Source: Taishania sp.
GTDB lineage: Bacteria > Bacteroidota > Bacteroidia > Flavobacteriales_D > Crocinitomicaceae
Assembly (NCBI GenBank): GCA_030150045.1
Contig: JASLGM010000037.1
Span: 1-23,411 of the forward strand
Length of the DNA stretch: 23,411 bases
Direction of reading: 5' to 3'
Of this stretch, positions 7,912-15,800 are shown piece by piece (positions within the stretch are counted from its first letter, which is position 1; every line of letters begins with the position of its first letter). The translations under genes were made by a program, and so were the position numbers. Below the pieces are notes generated by a model, which was not told the DNA's origin, did no database searches, and saw only the letters and a program-made list of their open reading frames with translations.

Positions 7912-9249
7912 ATGAAAAATATTACCATCGTTGGGGCAGGATTAGTTGGGTCACTTTGGGCCGTTTTTATGGCAAAAAGAGGATATAACGTTCAAGTTTT
8001 TGAATCCAGACCAGATATTCGTAAAGCAGACATCTCCGCAGGGAAATCCATAAACTTGGCGCTGTCAAACAGAGGATGGAAAGCCTTAGATAAAGTAGGG
8101 GCAAGTGAGCGCGTTCGTAGAATTGCATTGCCAATGCATGCACGGATGATGCATGATCTTCAAGGAAACTTGACCCAACAACCTTACGGAAAAGAAGGAC
8201 AAGCTATCTACTCTACTTCTAGAGGTGACCTCAATGCAATTCTGTTAGATATGGCGCAAGAACACAGTAATGTGAACTTGCATTTCAACATGCAATGTGT
8301 CGAAGTAAATCCAAAATCGGGTGAAGCACAATTCGTAAATAGAGAAACGAAAGAGAGCATGACGGTGAAATCAGATTTGATTTTTGGTACGGATGGAGCA
8401 TATTCCGCTGTTCGTTATGCAGGATTACAAAAAGAAGATCGCTTTAACTTTTCTCAGCATTATATTCCAGATGGATATCGTGAAATCTTGTTGCCGGCTA
8501 ATACGGATGGAACACACAAGTTAGATAAATCATGTTTACATATTTGGCCACGTGGTCGATTCATGTTGATTGCTTTGCCAAACGAAGATGGATCTTTCAC
8601 ATGTACCTTATTTATGCCGCATGAAGGTGGTGAAAACTCTTTCGATCAAGTGAATACAAAAGAAGAAGTAGATACTTTCTTTAAAACAACTTTCCCAGAT
8701 TTTTACGCATTAATGCCAGATATTGCTGCGCATTGGGAGAACCATCCTCTTTCTTCTTTAGCCATTATGAGGTGCTATCCTTGGCACAAAGAAAAAGCTG
8801 TTCTTATGGGAGATGCTGCACATGCTACGGTTCCTTTTTATGGACAAGGAATGAACGCAGGTTTCGAAGATTGTACTGTGATGTCTGAATTAATGGACGC
8901 ACACGGAGAGGATTGGGAGGCTATTTTTGAGGCTTATTCTGTCCTTCGAAAGCCTGATGGCGACGCACTTCAAGATTTGTCCTTATATAATTATATTGAA
9001 ATGCGCGATTTGGTCGGAGACCCGATGTTTTTGCTTCGAAAAAAAATAGAAGGAAAGTTCGCTGCTTTATATCCTGATTTATGGATGCCACTTTATTCGC
9101 AAGTGACCTTTAGTGACATTCGTTATTCTGTGGCATTTGAACGTGGTCAAAAACAACGCGGAATCATGGATCAAGTAATGGCGTTAGAAGGGATAGAAAC
9201 TAAATGGGATACAGAAGAAATTATGCACTTTATTCAGTCCAAATTATGA
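7912..9249 (+). CDS. kmo: Kynurenine 3-monooxygenase
   Basis: Kmo is a flavoprotein hydroxylase that converts L-kynurenine to 3-hydroxykynurenine using NADPH and O2. The 445-residue product has the FAD dinucleotide fold at the N-terminus (IVGAGLVGSLWAVFMAKRGY, residues 6-25). It also has the kynurenine-type segment SINLALSNRGW, the DG motif region FGTDGAYSAVR, and the second FAD motif LMGDAAHATVPFYGQGMNAG (about 298-317). It follows kynU by 10 bases, and its TGA overlaps the ATG of the barrel-protein gene (ATGA). Together with KynU it gives 3-hydroxyanthranilate, used for NAD synthesis or catabolism. Neither tryptophan dioxygenase nor the 3-hydroxyanthranilate dioxygenase gene is in the window. 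Confidence 0.97.
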   Translation: MKNITIVGAGLVGSLWAVFMAKRGYNVQVFESRPDIRKADISAGKSINLALSNRGWKALDKVGASERVRRIALPMHARMMHDLQGNLTQQPYGKEGQAIYSTSRGDLNAILLDMAQEHSNVNLHFNMQCVEVNPKSGEAQFVNRETKESMTVKSDLIFGTDGAYSAVRYAGLQKEDRFNFSQHYIPDGYREILLPANTDGTHKLDKSCLHIWPRGRFMLIALPNEDGSFTCTLFMPHEGGENSFDQVNTKEEVDTFFKTTFPDFYALMPDIAAHWENHPLSSLAIMRCYPWHKEKAVLMGDAAHATVPFYGQGMNAGFEDCTVMSELMDAHGEDWEAIFEAYSVLRKPDGDALQDLSLYNYIEMRDLVGDPMFLLRKKIEGKFAALYPDLWMPLYSQVTFSDIRYSVAFERGQKQRGIMDQVMALEGIETKWDTEEIMHFIQSKL

Positions 9250-10112
9250 AAACAATCTTTCTAACTCTTTTAACATTTTTTCTTTCTGAAGCCATTTGGG
9301 CACAAAGGGATTTGACCATGCGATCTAAAAAGAAAAGCACAGTTTTTGGACAGGTAGATTTGAAAGAATACATGCCTCACGGTTTACAGGTAAGTGTAGG
9401 ACCCAATTTAATGTGGCACTTTAAACCTAGAACAGCATCTTTTGAAAATGGAATGACGCGAACGGATGTTACCACTTCTAGAGGAATTTTACCTGGAGTT
9501 AATGCCGAAATAGGAATGCTGCATTTACCCACAAAAAGATCAAAGTTGTCAGTTAAATGGAAGTATATTTTTATCAACTATATCGATTGGGGAATTGGAA
9601 TAAAACTTCTCGGAGCGTCAGAAAAAACAACCATTGATTATTTCGATAGAGATGGCAATCAATTTGATAGTAAAACAGAAACAGGGCGCTTCTACAATCC
9701 ATTTCTGTACGGGCATGTTACCCTTCATAAAAATTTCTATATCGGTAAAAAATACTTTATAGATAACGGATTTGGAATCAACGTAAACTACAACTTGTCC
9801 AAAAAGACAAACAATGCATACACCGATTTTGTGGAAAGTGAAGTTGGAAAAACACCTTACTTTCATCACCCGCTTGTAGCTCATGTTCACTATGAATTGG
9901 GATTTGGAATACGCTTGAATAGGAGAAGTATGTTTGTCATTTCTGCGCAAACCCCTATTTTTGGAATTCACGAATGGCGAAACGGAGGCGCGGCTATGAA
10001 ATGGTTCGATTCCAATTACACCCCACTCATTTTCAAACTTAAATACACTTATTTATTTCAGAAGAAAGCCAAAGGATGTCCTGCTGCTCGAGTGAGCGAC
10101 ACTCCTGGATAA
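9246..10112 (+). CDS. Unrecognised outer-membrane beta-barrel-like protein
   Basis: This 288-residue protein begins with a clear signal peptide (MKTIFLTLLTFFLSEAIWAQ). That sets the start at 9246, overlapping the kmo stop by four bases, rather than at the in-frame ATG at 9204 inside kmo. The mature part is rich in alternating aromatic/polar strands such as SVKWKYIFINYIDWGIGIKL, LYGHVTLHKNFYIGKKY and HYELGFGIRL. It ends with a strand-like PLIFKLKYTYLF followed by a short tail (residues GCPAARVSDTPG). This fits a barrel of about 8-12 strands. I do not recognise a family and assign no substrate. Tight coupling to kmo suggests co-expression with kynurenine catabolism, but a passenger role is possible. 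Confidence 0.8.
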   Translation: MKTIFLTLLTFFLSEAIWAQRDLTMRSKKKSTVFGQVDLKEYMPHGLQVSVGPNLMWHFKPRTASFENGMTRTDVTTSRGILPGVNAEIGMLHLPTKRSKLSVKWKYIFINYIDWGIGIKLLGASEKTTIDYFDRDGNQFDSKTETGRFYNPFLYGHVTLHKNFYIGKKYFIDNGFGINVNYNLSKKTNNAYTDFVESEVGKTPYFHHPLVAHVHYELGFGIRLNRRSMFVISAQTPIFGIHEWRNGGAAMKWFDSNYTPLIFKLKYTYLFQKKAKGCPAARVSDTPG

Positions 10113-10122
10113 CAAGAAAAAT

Positions 10123-10473
10123 ATGAAACGCATTTATCATTTAAAAAGTTGTTCAACAAACGTTCGAATCCTTAAAGAATTAAACCTTGAAGGCGTAGAA
10201 TTGATCAACATCAAAGAACATAATATTGACGCAGATACTTTGGACGCAATCAAAGAAAAAGTAGGTTCATACGAAGCTCTTTTCTCTAAGAAAGCCACCA
10301 AATACAAAACACTCGGGTTGAAAGAAAAAAACTTGACAGAAGCAGATTTTAGACAACTGATGCTGGAAGAATATACCTTCTTAAAAAGACCATTTATTCT
10401 TGTCGATGATGCCGTGTTTATTGGTAACGCTAAAGAAACGGTTGAAGCTGCAAAACAAGCCCTTCCTCTTTAA
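10123..10473 (+). CDS. ArsC/Spx-family thioredoxin-fold protein (arsenate reductase-like)
   Basis: This 116-residue protein has the ArsC/Spx/YffB fold: an N-terminal strand and loop with a single cysteine, C10 in LKSCSTNVRILKEL, a helical insertion, and the conserved cis-proline segment FLKRPFILVDD (87-96) followed by AVFIGN. The usual CxxC reads C-S-T-N, so the second cysteine is missing. The arginine-rich motif that binds arsenate in true ArsC is here the lysine-rich SKKATKYKTL. Real arsenate reduction is therefore doubtful, and a glutathione- or thiol-linked redox or regulatory role is as likely. It is 10 bases after the barrel gene, and its TAA shares an A with the transporter ATG (TAATG). 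No ars genes are nearby. Confidence 0.85.
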   Translation: MKRIYHLKSCSTNVRILKELNLEGVELINIKEHNIDADTLDAIKEKVGSYEALFSKKATKYKTLGLKEKNLTEADFRQLMLEEYTFLKRPFILVDDAVFIGNAKETVEAAKQALPL

Positions 10474-11414
10474 TGTCAAAAGTTCTTAAAGCACACCTGG
10501 CATTATTTACCGTGAACGCCATTTACGGAGCAAATACATTAATCGCCAAAGGGGTGATGCCCAAATACCTTACCCCAAATGCGTTTATTGCCATTCGGGT
10601 GGTAGGTGCAACAGGTTTGTTTTGGTTGTTGACTTTCTTTGCCAAACGCGAAAAAATAGAAAAGAAAGATTGGTTGCGATTAATGGTTTGTGGTTTGTTT
10701 GGTGTGACCATTAATCAATTGTGTTTTTTCAATGGATTAAGCCTGTCTTCCGCATTTAACACAGGGGTTATCATGACGCTCAGCCCCATTATTGTTTCAA
10801 TTTTGGCCTTTTTTATCCTAAAGGAAACGCTCAATGGATATAAGATCACAGGTGTTATTTTGGGGGCATTAGGTGCAGGATTGTTAACAACGAGAGGCGC
10901 CCAAATGGGGGACTCTAGCATGTTGGGAGATTTCTTATTGCTCGTAAATGCTGTAAGTTATGCCTTTTACTTGGTTCTTGTCAAACCCTTGATGCAGAAA
11001 TATTCGGCCATTACTGTGACCAAATGGGTATTTACTTTCGGTATGTGTTTTATCTATTTTTACCCACCGGTTACCCGGGAACTGGCGCAATCCGATTTCT
11101 CGAATTTACCCTCTGAAGTGTGGTATAAGATTGCATTTGTGATCATCGCCGTGACTTTTTTTACCTATTTATTAACCATGTATGCCATGGAGTCGGTGTC
11201 GGCAACGGTAACAAGTACTTACATTTATTTTCAACCCATAATGGTGGTCGTTTTCACGTATTTATTTGCATGGTTGGCATGGACCGAGGATTTCACCAAA
11301 GGCATTACAGTTGAGCGATTGGGGTATATGTTCTTGATTTTTATAGGTGTTTATTTGGTCACCCGAAGTGAAAAAATTGGTGCGTGGACAAAGATGAATA
11401 AAGGAAATGTTTAA
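10473..11414 (+). CDS. EamA/DMT-superfamily transporter
   Basis: This 313-residue inner-membrane protein has about ten predicted membrane segments in two EamA repeats, roughly 1-145 and 150-300. Typical signatures are NAIYGANTLIAKGVMP near the N-terminus, the helix-4 region LSPIIVSILAFFILKETL, and the second-repeat equivalent STYIYFQPIMVVVFTYLFAW with the following acidic residues. DMT carriers usually export metabolites or amino acids, and the substrate cannot be read from sequence. The start overlaps the preceding stop (TAATG), so it is translated with the kyn operon and is its last gene. Export of a kynurenine-pathway intermediate is an inference from position only. Confidence 0.93.
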   Translation: MSKVLKAHLALFTVNAIYGANTLIAKGVMPKYLTPNAFIAIRVVGATGLFWLLTFFAKREKIEKKDWLRLMVCGLFGVTINQLCFFNGLSLSSAFNTGVIMTLSPIIVSILAFFILKETLNGYKITGVILGALGAGLLTTRGAQMGDSSMLGDFLLLVNAVSYAFYLVLVKPLMQKYSAITVTKWVFTFGMCFIYFYPPVTRELAQSDFSNLPSEVWYKIAFVIIAVTFFTYLLTMYAMESVSATVTSTYIYFQPIMVVVFTYLFAWLAWTEDFTKGITVERLGYMFLIFIGVYLVTRSEKIGAWTKMNKGNV

Positions 11415-11639
11415 GTGTTTTGTAAGGCATCCATTTCGGTCTGCAAGCTATAGTAAACTTCTAAAAAAAGGTTCATTTTCTTTTTGCCCCGTGCTTCCTT
11501 TGGTCGCAGTGGCAAATGCGTATTCACTCTTTTTTTAGTGCGTTTAGCTACCGCTTTCCGTCCGGGCTGAGGTCCATTTATCTTTCCTTTGTTTTAGTTG
11601 AAAACAGTAGTTTCAATATTACTTCCTTTTGTTTTTTGA
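11415..11639. other. Gene-poor stretch between convergent operons, with a weak minus-strand open frame
   Basis: No gene can be supported here. On the minus strand a frame stays open for 60 codons (11593-11414, stop at 11413-11411, overlapping the EamA gene end by four bases). It has a very basic first half and ends MNLFLEVYYSLQTEMDALQ followed by NT. Only the last 21 codons follow an ATG (11476). It has no promoter and lies past the asd terminator, so it may be a gene remnant or chance. The segment 11540-11575 (CCGCTTTCCGTCCGGG) resembles the repeat element described next in the opposite orientation. Confidence 0.4.
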
Positions 11640-11682
11640 GAAGTGATCTTCGCGCTAAGGATAGCAGTGAAAAGCCCACAGG

Positions 11683-11710
11683 CTCGTTTCCAAGTTTACT
11701 TGGAAATGAG
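11683..11710 (+). repeat. Hairpin 1 of the intergenic element
   Basis: CTCGTTTCCAAG (11683-11694) pairs with CTTGGAAATGAG (11699-11710) around a TTTA loop. This is a 12-pair stem with a single G-U. Because that pair becomes A-C on the other strand, the fold favours a plus-strand transcript. No T-run follows, so it does not look like a simple terminator. Confidence 0.65.
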
Positions 11711-11736
11711 ACGAGGACTTGTAACGAATAGCCTGA

Positions 11737-11775
11737 CCCTGCTCCCTCGCCAAGAACCTTGGAGAGGGAGCAGGG
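11737..11775. repeat. Hairpin 2 of the intergenic element
   Basis: CCCTGCTCCCTC (11737-11748) is perfectly complementary to GAGGGAGCAGGG (11764-11775). After one mismatch the stem continues with CCAAG/CTTGG (11750-11754/11758-11762) around a three-base AAC loop. This is 17 pairs in all and very GC-rich. No T-run follows on either strand. Confidence 0.75.
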
Positions 11776-11783
11776 GAGCGCCC

Positions 11784-11807
11784 AAAAAAGAAAGACTAAA
11801 TCTTTCT
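11784..11807 (-). terminator. Rho-independent terminator of asd
   Basis: On the minus strand, AGAAAGA (11807-11801), loop TTTAG, TCTTTCT (11795-11789) and then a T-run (11788-11784) follow the asd stop by about eight bases. The stem is AT-rich and only seven pairs, but position and T-run fit well. Confidence 0.65.
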
Positions 11808-11815
11808 GGTGGCGT

Positions 11816-12805
11816 TTAACCGACCAATTTATTTTGAATCAAAAGCAAGGCAATTTGTACCGCATTAGTTGCCGCACCTTTCCTTAAATTGTCTGCAACA
11901 ATCCATAAATTAAGGGCTTTATCATTAGATTCATCCTTTCGGATTCGTCCTACAAAAACGTCGTTTTTTCCTTCGGCGTACTTCGGCATTGGATAGCTGT
12001 TTGTTGTCGGATCATCTTTCAGGGTAATGCCTGGCGTTTCGTGTAGAATTTTTCGTACTTCAGCTAAATCAAAATCGTTTTCGAACTCGATGTTCACCGA
12101 CTCCGAATGTCCACCTACCACGGGTACACGCACTGCCGTAGCGGTAACATTGATGTTTGGATCAACAATTTTTTTGGTTTCATTGGTCAATTTCATTTCC
12201 TCTTTTGTGTACCCATTTTCAAGGAAACTGTCGCAATGTGGAATGCAGTTTTTGTCGATTGGATAGTTGTAGACCATCTCTGTTTGCAGGCCATCGCGTT
12301 CATTATTCATTTGTTCAATGGCTTTAACACCAGTTCCCGTCACGGATTGATAAGTGGAAACGATGACGCGTTTTATGCTGTATTTTTTATGCAAAGGAGC
12401 TAAGGTCAAGACCAATTGAATGGTACTGCAATTGGGGTTTGCAATGATTTTATCTTCTTTAGTGAGTTGATTTCCGTTTATTTCGGGAACGATCAATTTT
12501 TTTGAAGGATCCATTCTCCAAGCAGAAGAATTGTCAATAACGACTGTTCCTTTCGCCGCGAATTTTGGAGCCCATTCTAGCGAAGTGTCGCCACCAGCAG
12601 AAAACAAAGCGATGTCGGGGCGCATTTCAAGGGCTTGTTCCAAGGAAACAATTGGGCAATTTAAGCCGCCAAATTCCAAGGTTTTCCCTACCGATTTCTC
12701 AGAGGCCACAGGGATCAATTCTGTGATTGGGAAATTAAACTCTTTCAGTACTTGCAACATCACTTGACCAACCATTCCTGTTGCTCCAACAACCGCTATT
12801 CTCAT
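11816..12805 (-). CDS. asd: Aspartate-semialdehyde dehydrogenase
   Basis: Asd reduces aspartyl-4-phosphate to aspartate-4-semialdehyde with NADPH, the branch point to lysine/diaminopimelate, threonine and methionine. The 329-residue protein has the NADP motif VGATGMVGQVM (6-16), DNSSAWRMDP (91-100), the catalytic cysteine C126 in NPNCSTIQLV, STYQSVTGTG (150-159) and the active-site histidine H233 in VPVVGGHSESV. Length is normal. It is a single-gene unit with its own terminator at 11784-11807 and is divergent from the large exported-protein gene. Assignment is secure. Confidence 0.97.
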   Translation of the reverse strand: MRIAVVGATGMVGQVMLQVLKEFNFPITELIPVASEKSVGKTLEFGGLNCPIVSLEQALEMRPDIALFSAGGDTSLEWAPKFAAKGTVVIDNSSAWRMDPSKKLIVPEINGNQLTKEDKIIANPNCSTIQLVLTLAPLHKKYSIKRVIVSTYQSVTGTGVKAIEQMNNERDGLQTEMVYNYPIDKNCIPHCDSFLENGYTKEEMKLTNETKKIVDPNINVTATAVRVPVVGGHSESVNIEFENDFDLAEVRKILHETPGITLKDDPTTNSYPMPKYAEGKNDVFVGRIRKDESNDKALNLWIVADNLRKGAATNAVQIALLLIQNKLVG

Positions 12806-12822
12806 AACTCTAATCTTATTTT

Positions 12823-12852
12823 TTTGAAGATTTAAAAATACTTATATTTATG
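12823..12852 (+). promoter_or_regulatory. Putative promoter of the lamin-tail protein gene
   Basis: TTTG (12823-12826) is followed after 18 bases by TATTTATG (12845-12852), one mismatch from TAnnTTTG. Spacing is close to the Bacteroidota norm of about 19. The gene starts 17 bases later at 12870. Confidence 0.4.
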
Positions 12853-12869
12853 GTCACTAATACTTAGAA

Positions 12870-15800
12870 ATGAAATACTTTTTCCTCCTTACTGCATTAT
12901 TCATTGCTTTCATTGGTAGGGCTCAAGTCCAAGATGATTTTTCTGATGGCGATTTTTCTACGAACCCAGAATGGTTGGGAACAGGTGCTGATTACATGAT
13001 TAATCCTGTTTTTCAATTGCAATTAAATAAAACTGTTGCTGGTACATCATACCTTCACACCTTGCTTTTGGATAACGATTTTGATGCCAAAGAATGGCAG
13101 TTTTGGGTAAGGCAATCTTTTGCAGGATCAGGGACCAATTATGGACGTATCTATTTGCTGACGAGTGCAACAGATCTTTCTACAAACCCGGATGGTGTGT
13201 ATTTGCAATTGGGTGAGGCGGGAAATAATGATGCGATTCGTTTGGTACAACGTTACAATGGTGTCAATACAACCATTTGTTCTACGGCAGATGCGAGCAT
13301 AGCAAATAGTTTTTCGGCACGCGTTAAAGTAGTGCGTAGTACAAGCGGTGAATGGTCTTTATACAGTGATTTTACAAGTGGACATACCTTTGGATCGCCT
13401 TTTACAGGTACAGAAGCTGCGGTTCCTGTTGGTGATAAATTGGGATACTTAAATGTGTATACAGCTTCGAATGCCAACCGTTTCTATTTAGATGACGTGT
13501 ATTATGGCCCACAAATTTTTGATGTTACACCTCCAACAATTAGTTCGAATACCTTGGTTTCTAACCAAGTGTTAAGAGTTGAATTTTCCGAACCTGTAAT
13601 ACCAACGGTTTTAGATATTGCAAATTGGGTCTTTACGCCAACGCTTGTCCCTCAGAATATTGCGTGGGTTGCAGGAAGTAATACTGCTATAGAAATAACT
13701 TTCTCTACACCATTTACAAACGCATTATTGTATGCATTTACATTAGAGAATTTAGAAGATTTAGCTGGAAATGTTGCGGATCCATTGCATGGATCTTTCC
13801 GTTATTTGGTTTCTGAGATTGCAGCTGTAGGTGATGTAATTATCAACGAGTTTTTCCCAGACCCAACTCCAATCATTGGTTTGCCGGAAGTAGAATTTGT
13901 CGAAATTTATAACCGTAGTAACAAAACGTTTAATCTTAGAGGTTGGAAAATAGGAGATAATGCCACTTTTGGAACGATCAATTCAGACAAATGGATGTTT
14001 CCTGGTGACCATGTCGTTTTAGTAGCGAATGCGAGTGTGTCTTTATTCAACAATTCCGTTGGTGTAACCAGTTGGCCTGCTTTGAATAATAGTACAGATG
14101 ACGTTGCAATAGTTACGCCTGAAGGTTTGGAATTGGAACGATTTACCTATACACTTTCTTGGTACCACGACGCTACAAAAGTGGATGGCGGTTGGACAAT
14201 AGAGCGTATTAATCCGCTTTCAGAATGCTCTTCGATTTCCAATTGGCGAGCGTCCGTGGATCCATCGGGAGGTACACCAGCTCTTCGAAATTCAGTTTAC
14301 GACATTACCCCAGACGTTACACCTCCGTCACTTAGTCGATTAGCATTTTCTCAAGATACCTTGACCATTTATTTCTCGGAGGCAATTGTTGTTGCGGAAT
14401 TAAATATTAATGATATTCAGATTTCGCCAAGCTTAAATGTCGTTTCAACCATCTTTCCAGGTGTTATGAATGACCGACTTAAAATGGTTTTGGCAGGAGC
14501 TTTACCCAATCAAACATATGTGGTGACCATTCCATCTGTAAAAGATTGTCGGGGAAATATTTCTGGTCAACTGATTGATTCGTTTAAGTTTTTTATTGCC
14601 GAGATAGCTGCGATTGGTGATGTTATCATTAATGAATTTATGGCAGATCCAACTCCAGTTGTAGGTCTTCCAGAAGTAGAGTTTGTAGAGATTTATAACC
14701 GTAGTACAAAAACATTTAACTTAAAAGGTTGGAAATTGGGAGACAATGCAACCCAAGGTACAATTGGAGAGTTTTGGTTGTTACCAAATCAGCATGTGGT
14801 TCTGACACCAAATAATAGTGTGGCATTGTTTGAAGGTAATGTGGTAGGAGTTACCAGTTTTCCTTCTTTGGGGAATAACGGTGATGATGTAGCAATCATT
14901 ACAAAAGAAGGTTTAGAATTGGAACGCATTACTTATACCATAAACTGGTATCAAGACATGAGTAAAAAAGACGGAGGATGGACAATTGAGCGCATCAATC
15001 CATTAACCCCTTGTTCTTCTATGGCCAATTGGCGCGCTTCAATTGATGAGACCGGAGGTACTCCTGGATATATCAATTCTGTTTATGACCTTTCGCCCGA
15101 TACGACACCTCCCACAATTTCTGAAATTTTTGTCAGCAATGATACCGTGTATGTTTACTTTAGCGAAAGTGTTCAAAGTGCTGGATTTGTTCCTGCTAAT
15201 ATCTTATTGACTCCTAATGCTAATTTACATAGCATCCGTTTTGACGGAACTTTAACAAGTGTACTTAAATTAGTTTATGATGATATTGCATCAAATGTAA
15301 ACTATACACTTACTCTATTGAATTTAACCGATTGTGCAGGTAATGCAACCGATATCAGTATAGATTTTGGAGTTCCTTCTCAAGCGGAAGTTGGTGATGT
15401 TGTTATCAACGAAGTATTATTTGACCCTTTTACAGGTGGAAATGATTGGGTAGAATTGTACAATAACTCCGATAAATGGATTGATCTAAAAGGGTGGAAA
15501 TTTTCGAAGTATATCTCAGGAGGAATAGGTCAAACTAAGGAGCTTAGTAAACATTATCTTTTACAACCAAAAGCGTATGTTGTCGTTGGAAGTGATTCTA
15601 CCTATATCTTAAATCATTATCCTTTTGCACCTTCAGGTGTATATATTCAATCGCCTTTACCTGCATTAAATTCTGATTCTTCTACTTTATACGTTATGTT
15701 TCCAAGTGCAGGAGTAGATGTCGTTATGGATAAATTGAGTTATTCCAAAAAATGGCATTTTAAATTATTAGATAACACAAAAGGAAAATCATTGGAGCGA

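Larger units (their letters stand above)
11640..11780 (+). repeat. Structured intergenic repeat-like element with two strong hairpins
   Basis: The stretch is visibly richer in G+C than its neighbours. It runs from CTTCGCGCTAAGGATAGC through AAAGCCCACAGGCT and two hairpins to GGGGAGCGCCC. From memory, the flanks (GCGCTAAGGATAGCAGTGAA at 11652-11671 and ACTTGTAACGAATAGCCTGA at 11717-11736) resemble a dispersed repeat found between genes in many Flavobacteriales. I cannot verify copy number here. Hairpin 1 is 11683-11710 and hairpin 2 is 11737-11775. Short alternative pairings exist: AGCC/GGCT at 11673-11684, and CAGGCT (11679) with AGCCTG (11730). Either strand could be the functional one; the orientation given is the one with the better RNA stem. 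Confidence 0.5.

Noticed and set aside
9204..9245. Earlier in-frame ATG for the barrel protein inside kmo
   Set aside because: A clear signal peptide begins at the ATG at 9246, and the four-base overlap with kmo is the normal coupling.
11516..11731. 71-codon plus-strand frame in the intergenic stretch
   Set aside because: It runs through the hairpin-containing repeat, has an unnatural composition (Ser/Phe/Arg-rich) and has no homology that I recognise.
11737..11775. Hairpin 2 as a Rho-independent terminator
   Set aside because: No T-run follows the stem on either strand, and a better terminator for asd is at 11784-11807.
12107..12403. 98-codon plus-strand frame opposite asd
   Set aside because: It lies wholly inside the secure asd gene and has no protein-like features.
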